Positions 1-7,790 are shown, counted from the first letter of the stretch. The stretch: DNA of 7,790 nt from JAJKIP01 sp040509055 (GCA_040509055.1 JBEVLT010000155.1:1-7790); one strand, 5' to 3'. The notes: a model not told the origin generated them from the letters alone. A program made the numbers and translations.

Positions 1-3000
1 ATGCCGCCTATGCGGTGGCCAACAAGGGCGATGCATTGCAGATCACCGTGGATACTTCCAAGATGAAGAACGACTACGCCTATGATGAGAAAAAAGGCAT
101 GATCTATAAATCGGACCTGGCCAAGGCGGAAGCGGGCCTGACCGTGATCCTGTACCGCAAGAACAAGAAAGGATATGTGCCGCCGATGGAAGGATCGCTG
201 GCCAGCCCGGTGACCAGCGGCTACGTGGAAGTAGGCCGTGGAAAAACACAGATTGAAAAAGTGAGCGGTGTGGATGTGGCTACCGTTACTTTTCACAACC
301 TGCTGTCTAACCTCTTTGACGGCGATGAATATTATGCGCTTGCTATCAATGATAAGAACCAGCAATTACAATACAACCTGAACGGGGTAGGCGGCACTGC
401 CAGCTATGGTTACCAGGACGCAGATTATATCGCTGCGGAAATGATGATCCGTGTGCCCAAACCGAAAAATATCAATAAACCGGATTCGCTGTACCGTAAC
501 ATCAATGCTTCCTACAGCATCATTTCCAAAAAGCCGCCCACTTCGCTGGTGAAAGGCAAGCTGCTGTACCAGTGGAAGAGCGATGCAGGCAAGCAATTGC
601 GCCCGTACGCGAAACAGGATTTCCTCGTGATCGTGGAGTACCTGGTGAATGGCACTCCGATCGGTTATGTGACCGACCTCTCGGGCAACAACGGCGGGAT
701 GTCGTACAAGGAAAAATTCTTTGTGCCCAGCGGCGGCGGCGAATACAAGGACGGTATGCAGCTGCTGGACTACGGACAGACCATGGGCATGGGAACTACC
801 GATGCAGAGGGCAACTTTGAAATAGAGGTGGTCAACTTCAATAAGAAAGGCTCCATCGGGCAGGGGCAGGTAGTAGAAAAGGGTTGGTCGGTAAGCCAGC
901 CGCCGCCCAAGGCAGCAGGAGGGGGAAGCCCCAAAGATGCGCTGGGCATTGGCATACTGTATGACGCGGTATCCAATCCCGGGCCGGATGCTTACATGCC
1001 CGGCGGAATGCAGGGGTATGAGCATACGCAGAACTTTAATGCCGCTTCGCAGGGCTACCAGAATTTCGGCAACAACAGTAACGGCCAGTTCGGCTTCAAT
1101 GCCGGCAATGGCTTCTTCGAGCTGGGCGGTACCGGTATGACCGGGGGCGGGTTCAACACCACGCCGGTGCAGGGCATGCAGTTCGGCGGCAAGCAAAGCG
1201 GTCCGAATGCAGATCCTTACCAGATGCAGTACCAGGGCGCGCAATACGACGAAGAAACGATCAACTTCGAGCGGGTATTCCGCATCGTGCCGGTAAACCC
1301 ACATGTAGGCGCTGCTGCCGAGACCATGACCGTGCAGCCGTTCGAGGCCAAAAGCTTTTCCCCGATGACCTCGACAGTACGCGAAATGAAGCTCCAGGTG
1401 CTGGCGCAAACCGAGGACAAAAAACCGCTGGAAGGCATGCTGGTGACCGTGTTCCGCCGGATCGAAGACAAGTACAAGAACCTGCCGCTGGGCGAGGGTG
1501 ACAACAAATACAAGCTGGCCGAGCTGATCAACCCGCAGTATATAAAGCAGGATGCGAATACGAACAACGCTCCCTCGCTCAATAACGGCGCTTTGTTCAC
1601 TACGAAGTTCGAGCAGCTGTGGAGCGCACAGGTCACGGCTCTCGATGGCACGGTGACCCTGCCGGCGATCCTGTCGCAATACAAAAAATATTATATCGAG
1701 GTGTGCAGCGACCCGCTTTCGCCGGGCAAGTTTTACACGGCCACGTTCAGCACTTCCACCAATGGAGAGAACATAAAAAGCTCGGGCGGGCTGCCGGTGT
1801 TCCAGGTGGTGATGACGCTGAAACCGCTGCCCAGCCGGGCCCTGGTGCGGCTGCAGGATGCCACCAATGCCAAGCCTCTTTCTTCCGGTATCGTACAGCT
1901 GAACGATAACTGGATGGCCATAACGGCAGTCGATAAGGACGGCTATGCAGAGCTGACCGCCAACCAGTCGCCGCTGAGCCAGTACCTGAAAGGAAACAAT
2001 TCCGTGGTCAGCTTTATCGGTAAATCGACCGGGTACAATAATTCAGCTCCTGTCACCTATACTTTCCAGTCCACCATGGGGCACCAGTTCGTGAAAAACA
2101 TACCGCTCCAGCCCGGCGCCTCCGTTACCGGCCGCGTGGTGAGCAAGGATGAAAATAACAAAGCCATATCGGCTTATGTGAAGACCAACACCGGTACCGT
2201 GGTGGAAACGAACAGCAACGGCCAGTTCTCCCTGGCGGTACCGAACCTGGATACCATCCGGCTGCAAGTGATCCCTAAGGACGTGGCTTATTTCGATTCT
2301 TCCTTTGCGCTTACCAAGACCATGATAGCCAATTCCAAGATCAGCGATGTGGCGGTATACAGGCGAAAGCACCGGATGCGGATCATCGTACAGGATGCGC
2401 AGAACGGCGGGGCCATCAGCAATGCCACCGTACAGCTGGGCGATGATACCCAGAAAACGACGGGCTCGTATGGCGCCACTTTCTATTTCGAAAATGTATC
2501 GGTTAACAACTATACGTTCATCATCCGCGGCCCGAAGGGCACCAATTACATCCCTATCACCAAAAACGTGGTGAACGAAGAAACCAAAACCTATGTGGAT
2601 ATCATCGTCAAGCTGGAAAAAGGCAGCGAGATCAGCGGCGTGGTGAAGCTGGACAACAAGCCGGTCAAAAATGCGAAGGTATATATCGATGCCAGCACGC
2701 AGGAATCAGGCCCGATCTGGCAAATGCAGGACAATAATTCCTCCGCGCACGACGATGCGAACCTGGTAGTGGCCTATTCCGATGCCAATGGCAACTATAC
2801 GCTGCGCGGTATACCGGTGGATAACCAGAAGATCAATGTACATGCCGTGCTGGATACCAGCTTTACGGTGAACGGCGACGAACAGGTGGCCAATATCGTG
2901 CAGAACAAGGCCACGGTAAACCTGAACCTCGCTTCCTTCAAAGGCATGCAGATCACGAATGTGTTCGGGTTCCCGCTCACGGTGGAAAAGATCACACCGG

Positions 3001-5711
3001 TCGGCAACAGCGGCGACGTGAAAGTGACGGGCACCATCCGCTGGAAAGTAAGCATCAGCAATTTCGAATGGATGGAAGGCAACGATATCCTGCGCGTGGA
3101 AGATGTAGTGTTCAAACCCAAAGCCGTCGGCAACGGGCAAAAAATAGGAGAGGCGCAGGGAAGCAGCGTGTCCATTGAGGGCTTATCGTCCGTGAAGCTG
3201 CGCTACCTGGATAAATACAATGTGACCCTGCGTCGCAACCAGGCCGGGCAGTTCAACCCGCTGTCGCCATCACCGCTGATGATCGTTAAGCAGGATGACT
3301 ACGGTGTGATCGCCGGTAAGGTGAACATCGTGGACAATAGCTTTAACTATCCCAGCACCTATATCAACTTTACCAATAAAGACCAGTTTTACCTGGCCGG
3401 CTATGCCAACAATGCACTCTCGACCATTGTGGCGGCCGTGAAGAGCCCGCTCGCGGTCAGCATTGCCAACTCCCTGCAGTATACGAACGTGCAGTCGCTG
3501 GTTACTGCATCTGAGGAGGCCATTATTTCGCAGGCCGCCAACCTGAACCTGTTGTTCATGTCCATGGGGACTAATCCCAATGCAAACAACCCGAACAATA
3601 CCGATGTAGCGGCCAACCCGGCCAACACCTTCTCCACGGGAAGTACGCCGCCGCCTGCGCCGGAGAATGTGTACCACCTGAGCAATGCATCGGGTCAGCC
3701 CATCAGCTTTAAGTTTATCGGGTTCAACGCCACGGCGGACCCGGCGAACAGCTATATCGCCAAGGACGGTAATATCCACCTGAACGTAAATATGAACTGC
3801 ACCGTGAAAAACGCGCAGCCGGAAAACTTTACCGTGAATGTCACGGATGTAGTGCTGGACGATAACAATGTATACCCGGCCAGCAGCAAAACGCCCATCG
3901 AGCTGAAGCTGGAGCAGTGGACGCTCAGCATCAGCGACTGGAAGCTCAGCCCGCAGGAAGGCGGCATCACCAGCAGCAAAGGGCTCATCCGCACCGGCAA
4001 GCTGGACATACCGTTCGGCAACTTTGCACTGCGCAGCGATATGTTCGTGATGGATGGGTTTAAGCTCAACGAGCTGCAGGTAGGCGGCGGCATCAAGAAA
4101 CTTGAAAATATTGATACAGTCGGCGCCAAAGTGGTGTATGATGCCAAAACCGGCAGCGATATGAAACCGCACTGGCGTTTTACCCTGGCCAGCACCGGCA
4201 AACCGGTAGCCATGATCAATGACCTGCCAGGTGTATACCTGAAAGGAAAAAATGCTTCCGTGGCCATCGACTATGTGCAGCTGCTGAGCAATAACGAGAA
4301 CGTGTTCGAGCTGAAGCAGACCGGCGACCAGCTGGGGATCAATAACAACAGCAGCGCCAAATTCCGGCCGGAAGCTATTGCCAACGGACCGGATTACTTC
4401 AAGCTGCTGGGCGCCCTGAATGTAGGCGCGCCAAGACTGGGCGATATGGCGCTGGAGCTGGTGTACAGCAAGAAGAACGGTTCGCTCACCATGACACCGG
4501 GCGAGATCATCAGTGAATTTGAAGGCAAAGGCTTCGTGCATTTTATCTCTGACAAGTCCACGGTGCAGCAGAATAACATCATCATCAGGTCCGACAGCAT
4601 TATTATCGACGGGCATGTACAGGAAAAGCCTGCCAAGAGCTTCGAGGCCATCCCGGCTACCTTTATCGTAGCCAATAGCGGGGCGCCCAAATACAGCGTG
4701 GTGCTGGACAAAGGGCATCTGCTGCCGCTGACCAAATCCGATGCGCAGGCGGCCAACGGGTATAAGTTTACGATCGACAAAGGCAGCATGGCCGTGGTGA
4801 ACGGCGACTGGGACATCCTGTCGTACAACGGCTGGATGGAAAGCACGGCCAGCAAGCCCGAAGAAAAAGGCATCAAGCCCATGTTCCTTACTTTCAAAGT
4901 ACTGGGCGATGTGGCGGTGGATGGCAGCGGCGCCACCATGGACGGTATCGAAACGCCGTTTGGAAATATGAGCATGGTGTTCGACTACCCCAACAAGCGG
5001 CTTACCGGCAAGCTGAAGCTGGACAATGTGCTGCTCGGCACCAATACGGTCACCGGCACGGTGGAGACGCTGTTCGATCCCGAAGGATTTTATGTAGCGG
5101 GCGGGGGCACGGCCGATGTGCATATCGGCAACCCCATTGCCGACGGTACGTACAACCTCGGTTTTATGATCGGTTCGTACCCCGTCAAATCGCCGCAAAC
5201 CAGCCTGTGGAAAACCGTCACGGCGTACAAGATGGCGGAAGTGAAGAACGATTGTTATGTGGCGCAGATGGGTGGACGGCTGAAAGGATTTTATTTCACC
5301 GTGGACCGCATCATCTTCGACAAGAGCTATGATTTCGACTTCGTGCTGGTATCTGGCTATGTAAAAGGCAAGGCACTGATCGGCGCCGACTTCTGGGCCA
5401 ACTTCGGCGGCAGCACCGACCTGGGCGTGGCTGTGCAGGTATATGCCAATGCGGCGGCCGGCATGAGCGCCTGCACCGGCACCAGCATGAGCGGTGATAT
5501 GCAGGCGAGGGCAGGCATCAAGATGCAGTACAAAGACGGCCAGTTCAACCTGTACGGCAAGCTGGATGTGAGTTTCAAAGCTTACGTGAAGCAGAGCCTG
5601 GGCTTTACCACGCTCGAGATCGACAAGAGCGTCGGCGCCAGCGCCTACATGGGCACCGGCGGCATCGACTTCGAGCTCACCAGCGGCAACGATATCCCGG
5701 ATTGCTATTAA
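1..5711 (+). CDS. Giant secreted multidomain protein with carboxypeptidase-regulatory-like beta-sandwich repeats (5'-partial)
   Basis: The frame is open from base 3 (codons A-A-Y-A precede the GTG at 15), so the start is outside the window and the GTG at 15 is an internal Val codon. The stop is TAA at 5709-5711. Residue numbers count that Val as 1. Visible units: a beta-rich domain at about 1-110; a regulatory-like domain at 177-276 ending in the typical TTDAEGNFEIEV turn; a low-complexity segment at 296-412; then beta-sandwich-like units near 456-581, 607-652, 702-770 (ETNSNGQFSL), 786-868 and 870-960 (YSDANGNYTLRGIP). Residues 968-1136 are beta-rich without a clear family. A putative helix (about 1137-1184) and an Asn/Pro-rich linker (about 1186-1218) lead into an unassigned beta-rich C-terminal region (1220-1898). 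Domains with the (S/T)D-x-x-GNF/Y signature belong to the CarboxypepD_reg-like superfamily, common in Bacteroidota surface proteins; they are non-catalytic. I see no protease, glycosidase or nucleotide-binding motif. A structural or adhesive extracytoplasmic role is inferred. The signal peptide, if any, is off-window. The product cannot be named further. Confidence 0.85.
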   Translation, partial: AAYAVANKGDALQITVDTSKMKNDYAYDEKKGMIYKSDLAKAEAGLTVILYRKNKKGYVPPMEGSLASPVTSGYVEVGRGKTQIEKVSGVDVATVTFHNLLSNLFDGDEYYALAINDKNQQLQYNLNGVGGTASYGYQDADYIAAEMMIRVPKPKNINKPDSLYRNINASYSIISKKPPTSLVKGKLLYQWKSDAGKQLRPYAKQDFLVIVEYLVNGTPIGYVTDLSGNNGGMSYKEKFFVPSGGGEYKDGMQLLDYGQTMGMGTTDAEGNFEIEVVNFNKKGSIGQGQVVEKGWSVSQPPPKAAGGGSPKDALGIGILYDAVSNPGPDAYMPGGMQGYEHTQNFNAASQGYQNFGNNSNGQFGFNAGNGFFELGGTGMTGGGFNTTPVQGMQFGGKQSGPNADPYQMQYQGAQYDEETINFERVFRIVPVNPHVGAAAETMTVQPFEAKSFSPMTSTVREMKLQVLAQTEDKKPLEGMLVTVFRRIEDKYKNLPLGEGDNKYKLAELINPQYIKQDANTNNAPSLNNGALFTTKFEQLWSAQVTALDGTVTLPAILSQYKKYYIEVCSDPLSPGKFYTATFSTSTNGENIKSSGGLPVFQVVMTLKPLPSRALVRLQDATNAKPLSSGIVQLNDNWMAITAVDKDGYAELTANQSPLSQYLKGNNSVVSFIGKSTGYNNSAPVTYTFQSTMGHQFVKNIPLQPGASVTGRVVSKDENNKAISAYVKTNTGTVVETNSNGQFSLAVPNLDTIRLQVIPKDVAYFDSSFALTKTMIANSKISDVAVYRRKHRMRIIVQDAQNGGAISNATVQLGDDTQKTTGSYGATFYFENVSVNNYTFIIRGPKGTNYIPITKNVVNEETKTYVDIIVKLEKGSEISGVVKLDNKPVKNAKVYIDASTQESGPIWQMQDNNSSAHDDANLVVAYSDANGNYTLRGIPVDNQKINVHAVLDTSFTVNGDEQVANIVQNKATVNLNLASFKGMQITNVFGFPLTVEKITPVGNSGDVKVTGTIRWKVSISNFEWMEGNDILRVEDVVFKPKAVGNGQKIGEAQGSSVSIEGLSSVKLRYLDKYNVTLRRNQAGQFNPLSPSPLMIVKQDDYGVIAGKVNIVDNSFNYPSTYINFTNKDQFYLAGYANNALSTIVAAVKSPLAVSIANSLQYTNVQSLVTASEEAIISQAANLNLLFMSMGTNPNANNPNNTDVAANPANTFSTGSTPPPAPENVYHLSNASGQPISFKFIGFNATADPANSYIAKDGNIHLNVNMNCTVKNAQPENFTVNVTDVVLDDNNVYPASSKTPIELKLEQWTLSISDWKLSPQEGGITSSKGLIRTGKLDIPFGNFALRSDMFVMDGFKLNELQVGGGIKKLENIDTVGAKVVYDAKTGSDMKPHWRFTLASTGKPVAMINDLPGVYLKGKNASVAIDYVQLLSNNENVFELKQTGDQLGINNNSSAKFRPEAIANGPDYFKLLGALNVGAPRLGDMALELVYSKKNGSLTMTPGEIISEFEGKGFVHFISDKSTVQQNNIIIRSDSIIIDGHVQEKPAKSFEAIPATFIVANSGAPKYSVVLDKGHLLPLTKSDAQAANGYKFTIDKGSMAVVNGDWDILSYNGWMESTASKPEEKGIKPMFLTFKVLGDVAVDGSGATMDGIETPFGNMSMVFDYPNKRLTGKLKLDNVLLGTNTVTGTVETLFDPEGFYVAGGGTADVHIGNPIADGTYNLGFMIGSYPVKSPQTSLWKTVTAYKMAEVKNDCYVAQMGGRLKGFYFTVDRIIFDKSYDFDFVLVSGYVKGKALIGADFWANFGGSTDLGVAVQVYANAAAGMSACTGTSMSGDMQARAGIKMQYKDGQFNLYGKLDVSFKAYVKQSLGFTTLEIDKSVGASAYMGTGGIDFELTSGNDIPDCY
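900..1250 (+). other. Gly/Asn/Gln/aromatic-rich low-complexity segment within the giant protein
   Basis: Codons here encode about 117 residues (296-412) dominated by Gly, Asn, Gln, Met, Tyr and Phe, with short motifs such as QGYQNFGNN, NGQFGF and GMQFGG and hardly any long aliphatic runs. It starts with a PPPK/GGGSP turn and ends just before the frame resumes an ordered-looking beta pattern (ERVFRIVPVNPH). The composition resembles prion-like or flexible-linker sequence. The codon use looks like that of its flanks, so I see no sign of a recent foreign insertion. Whether it is a linker, an assembly segment or a loop inserted in a domain cannot be decided from sequence alone. Confidence 0.75.
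3567..3668 (+). other. Asn/Pro/Thr-rich interdomain linker separating the two halves of the giant protein
   Basis: Residues about 1186-1218 read as an Asn-, Pro-, Ala- and Ser/Thr-rich stretch (TNPNANNPNNT followed by STPPPAPE). It comes directly after a Ser/Ala/Leu-rich segment (about 1137-1184, including ASEEAIISQAANLNLLFMSM) that could form an amphipathic helix. This is the only clear break between the regulatory-like repeats and the C-terminal beta-rich region, so it is the likely boundary between two modules. The boundary is inferred from composition only. Confidence 0.6.
3669..5708 (+). other. Unassigned C-terminal beta-rich module of the giant protein
   Basis: These codons make about 680 residues (1219-1898) with a persistent alternating polar/apolar pattern, many short Gly turns and little helix propensity. 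A PFGN-containing segment occurs twice: residues 1328-1359 (GKLDIPFGNFALRSD) and 1642-1675 (MDGIETPFGNMSMVFD), each followed by a Lys-Leu-rich strand and a Gly-containing turn. The final 130 residues carry strand-turn pairs such as GKALIGADFWANFGG and FNLYGKLDVSFKAYVK. The chain ends in DIPDCY, with no C-terminal Gly-Val-Tyr sorting strand of the type IX kind. It could be an extended beta-sheet or an amphipathic beta structure. I do not recognise a known family. Confidence 0.55.
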
Positions 5712-5725
5712 CGACTAAATTTTCA

Positions 5726-5785
5726 ATGATGAAACAAGGCATTGTATCCATAGTATTCTTATTCTTCTCGGGTCTGGCTATCGCG
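5726..5785 (+). other. Signal peptide-coding segment of the FN3-like protein
   Basis: The first 20 codons encode a short basic N-region (MMKQ), a hydrophobic core (IVSIVFLFF) and an A-I-A site with predicted cleavage before Gln21. This indicates Sec export by signal peptidase I. No Cys follows the cleavage site, so it should not be a lipoprotein. No AGGAGG-like sequence precedes the ATG; the leader ACTAAATTTTCA is A/T-rich, as is usual at Bacteroidota starts. Confidence 0.8.
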
Positions 5786-7714
5786 CAGGACGGTATACGC
5801 ACCGCGGCGTACTCCACCGGCGTATACATCTTCTGTGGCACGGAGCTGCCCCGGCGGTTCAGCTATATTGTCGAACGCAGGGGCGCCGCCGATACCGGCT
5901 GGACGGTGCTGGCCGAGCTAAAGACGCCCAAAAGCGAAGCCGAGTGCCAGGGCCGGCTGATGAGCATCCCGGAAGTGATGCTGGTCAATACACAGATCGA
6001 TACGGCGCGGGTGAAATGGGTATGGAACAGGGTGGCTGCTGCCACGGCAGTCGATTCGCTCTATGCATTTGCCGCCGATCCACGCTACCAGTTCGTAGCC
6101 GGTGTGGGTTGGTTCGATGAAGGAGTTCCTGCCGGCGCATACCAGTACCGCGTATCGAAAAAGGACCGCGACAACCGCCTGAGCCCGGCGGGCGAGCAAC
6201 GTATCAGTTTCCCATCCGTATCCTATGCAGGCAGCCTGCGCACGGTGCGTTTCAAGCCAGACGACCGCGGCGTCATCATCCATTATGCCGTCAGCGATAC
6301 GCTGCATACGGCCGGCGTGAAGCTGTGGCGCAGCAAGCAGCACGAGCAAAGTTTTTCCGAAGTAAAAGCCACGCCGTTCTTCACCAAAGTCAACAACCAG
6401 TGGGTGGCGGAGATCGTGGATTCGTCCGTAGCCAAAGGCATGGCGTATCAATATGTAGCCGTGCCGGTTGACCCGCTGGGCAATCCCGGCCGGACCAGCG
6501 ATACGGTCACGATCTATGCCATGGCCCGGCCCGCCGAGATCGGCCTGGTGCAGGACTTTGACGTAAAGCCCAGCGAAGAAAAAGGAGGCATGGAGCTGAG
6601 CTGGAAAATAAAATCGGCTGTTGCGCTGACCTCGATCGAGATCTACCGCAGCCGCTCGGGCTATGACAGCACGTATGAAAAGATCGCCAGCGTATCGCCG
6701 GCGCAGACCAGCTATTTCGACGACCGCAATCTCCTGCCGGCCACCGGGTATTTTTATTATATCGTCGCCAACGGCGGCTATGGCCGCAGCTTTCCCAGTG
6801 CGAGGGTGCCTGGAATTTTAAAAGGAAACAATGCGAATATCATCCCGCCGCAGAACGTAACGGTGGTTCGCCGCGGCAATATCGCGACGCTGTCGTTTAC
6901 CAAAGTGGAGCCGGATACCCGCGGGTATTATATCTACCGGGCGAATAGCTATACCGGTCCGTTGCAGCAGCTGAGCCGCATGGTGCTGAGCTCGGACAGC
7001 CTGGTGCAGTATATGGATACGCTGCCCATGACCGGCAGTCCCGAAGTGTATACCTATGCCGTGGCCGATATCAATACCAGCTATGCGGTGAGCGCTCCCG
7101 GCGACCGGGTGAGCGTACGGACGCCGGGTCGGATTCCGATTCCCGATGGCGTGGCCGCGATGCAGCAGGGTGATAACGTGTGGGTGACCTGGAAGGACCA
7201 GGCCCGCCAGGGATTGGTCGTGGCTTACCAGCTGTACCGCAGCGAAGCGGCGGATGCCGGCGCAGCTGCAGGTTCTGAAACCCTGATCGCTACGCTGCCG
7301 CCGGAGCGGAACAGTTTCCTGGATACGACTGTGAATGAAGGGAAACGCTACCGCTACAGCGTGCGCTGCCGCGGGCTGGAGCAGGGCGATGAAGGCGGCA
7401 TGAGCCAGTGGGCCAGCATTTACCTGCCGGATGTATTGCCCCTGGCCCCGGCCAGGGTAGTGGCGATTGCGGCTGAAAATAAGATCGTATTAAAATGGGA
7501 ATCCCCGGAAGATGCTTCGGTGACCAAAATAAACATCTACCGCGCCAAAGAAGGGGAGGCGGCGCAGAAGATCGCTTCTCTGCCTTTGACGGCTAAAACG
7601 TATGAAGATGCGACGGCACAGAAAGGCGTGATGTATTATTATTTCCTGGCGGCGGAGAACGGGAGAGGGAAGGAGAGTAGGGTGACGGAGCCGGTGAGTG
7701 CGAAGGTGCGCTAA
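5726..7714 (+). CDS. Secreted fibronectin type III-like repeat protein
   Basis: I place the start at the ATG at 5726 (a second ATG follows at 5729). An in-frame TTG at 5702 would overlap the previous gene and put MLLTTKFS before an otherwise perfect signal peptide. The product is 662 residues. Residues 1-20 form a signal peptide (MMKQGIVSIVFLFFSGLAIA, then QDG); there is no lipobox Cys. About six FN3-like units follow: 21-158 (divergent, with a probable helical insertion near 70-131 and Cys at 37 and 74), 162-265, 266-362, 372-466, 470-570 and 573-662. The last four repeat a (I/L)YR(S/A) strand, a Y/F-x-D turn and a Tyr-rich Y-x-Y strand, as in EIYRSRSGYD, YYIYRANSY, YQLYRSEAA and INIYRAKEG. 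FN3 units usually mediate binding or act as spacers, and no catalytic motif is visible. The gene lies 14 bases after the giant gene, so the two are probably co-transcribed and the products may be partners. The chain ends inside the last FN3 unit without a recognisable sorting domain. Confidence 0.85.
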   Translation: MMKQGIVSIVFLFFSGLAIAQDGIRTAAYSTGVYIFCGTELPRRFSYIVERRGAADTGWTVLAELKTPKSEAECQGRLMSIPEVMLVNTQIDTARVKWVWNRVAAATAVDSLYAFAADPRYQFVAGVGWFDEGVPAGAYQYRVSKKDRDNRLSPAGEQRISFPSVSYAGSLRTVRFKPDDRGVIIHYAVSDTLHTAGVKLWRSKQHEQSFSEVKATPFFTKVNNQWVAEIVDSSVAKGMAYQYVAVPVDPLGNPGRTSDTVTIYAMARPAEIGLVQDFDVKPSEEKGGMELSWKIKSAVALTSIEIYRSRSGYDSTYEKIASVSPAQTSYFDDRNLLPATGYFYYIVANGGYGRSFPSARVPGILKGNNANIIPPQNVTVVRRGNIATLSFTKVEPDTRGYYIYRANSYTGPLQQLSRMVLSSDSLVQYMDTLPMTGSPEVYTYAVADINTSYAVSAPGDRVSVRTPGRIPIPDGVAAMQQGDNVWVTWKDQARQGLVVAYQLYRSEAADAGAAAGSETLIATLPPERNSFLDTTVNEGKRYRYSVRCRGLEQGDEGGMSQWASIYLPDVLPLAPARVVAIAAENKIVLKWESPEDASVTKINIYRAKEGEAAQKIASLPLTAKTYEDATAQKGVMYYYFLAAENGRGKESRVTEPVSAKVR

Positions 7715-7747
7715 TAAGCTTTATAACATAAGAAGGTTTAAGATTTG

Positions 7748-7775
7748 ACCACTGCAGGAGCGGTGGTTTTTTGTT
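7748..7775 (+). terminator. Rho-independent terminator closing the two-gene unit
   Basis: The stem ACCACTGC (7748-7755) pairs with GCGGTGGT (7760-7767), giving eight pairs with one U-G wobble around an AGGA loop, followed by a T-run to 7772 and then GTT. It begins 33 bases after the stop at 7714, which is part of a tandem TAATAA (7712-7717). The opposite strand has no T-run after the stem, so it looks unidirectional. The last 15 bases of the window hold nothing I can assign. Confidence 0.88.
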
Positions 7776-7790
7776 ATTAGTTAAGTAGTA

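Noticed and set aside
1..66. ATG at base 1 opening another + frame
   Set aside because: That frame reaches a TGA within about 22 codons, and the frame starting at base 3 is clearly the coding one.
937..1140. Short + strand open frame overlapping the low-complexity segment
   Set aside because: It is an out-of-frame shadow of the Gly-rich coding sequence, with no start context or recognisable protein features.
366..1679. A 437-codon open frame on the - strand
   Set aside because: It has the same codon register and the same explanation by Leu/Ser codon bias. The sense strand here has coherent domain structure, including the GNF signature turn.
3270..5198. A 642-codon open frame on the - strand, opposite the giant gene
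   Set aside because: Its codons are in exact register with the sense codons, so it stays open simply because the sense gene avoids TTA, CTA and TCA in favour of CTG and AGC. Its translation is rich in His, Arg and Val, with no domain pattern or signal peptide.
5702..5725. TTG at 5702 as the start of the FN3-like gene
   Set aside because: It would overlap the stop of the upstream gene and add eight residues before a complete signal peptide. The ATG pair at 5726/5729 fits export and spacing better.
5918..6451. A 177-codon open frame on the - strand within the FN3-like gene
   Set aside because: It is codon-aligned with the real gene and explained by the same codon bias. The sense frame has a signal peptide and FN3-like repeats.

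Overview
This window looks like part of a Bacteroidota chromosome, most likely from the Chitinophagaceae or a close relative. The call rests on three things: the protein architecture (very large secreted proteins built from carboxypeptidase-regulatory-like beta-sandwiches and fibronectin-type-III-like repeats), the lack of a Shine-Dalgarno sequence before the internal gene start, and codon use that favours CTG, AGC and GGC. It is an inference from style, not from a marker gene.

Layout: both genes are on the + strand and fill nearly the whole window. (1) From the left edge to 5711 runs the C-terminal part of a giant protein, at least 1902 residues long. Its reading frame is open at the left edge, so its true start and any signal peptide lie outside the window. 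It has an N-terminal half of about seven repeated beta-sandwich domains, interrupted by a Gly/Asn/Gln/aromatic-rich low-complexity segment. A putative helical stretch and an Asn/Pro-rich linker follow, and then a C-terminal region of about 680 residues, rich in beta-strand pattern, that I cannot assign to a family. (2) After 14 bases comes a 662-residue protein with a clear signal peptide and about six fibronectin-III-like units (7714 is the last base of its stop). (3) A tandem stop (TAATAA) and a strong rho-independent terminator at about 7748-7775 close the transcription unit.

How they may work together: the tight spacing and the single terminator at the end indicate co-transcription. Both proteins are predicted, by architecture or by signal peptide, to act outside the cytoplasm, and neither shows a catalytic motif. 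A structural or adhesive role as partners at the cell surface or in the periplasm is the simplest reading, but it is inference. No RNA genes, mobile elements, CRISPR arrays or origins were seen. Several long open frames on the - strand are explained by codon bias in the real genes.
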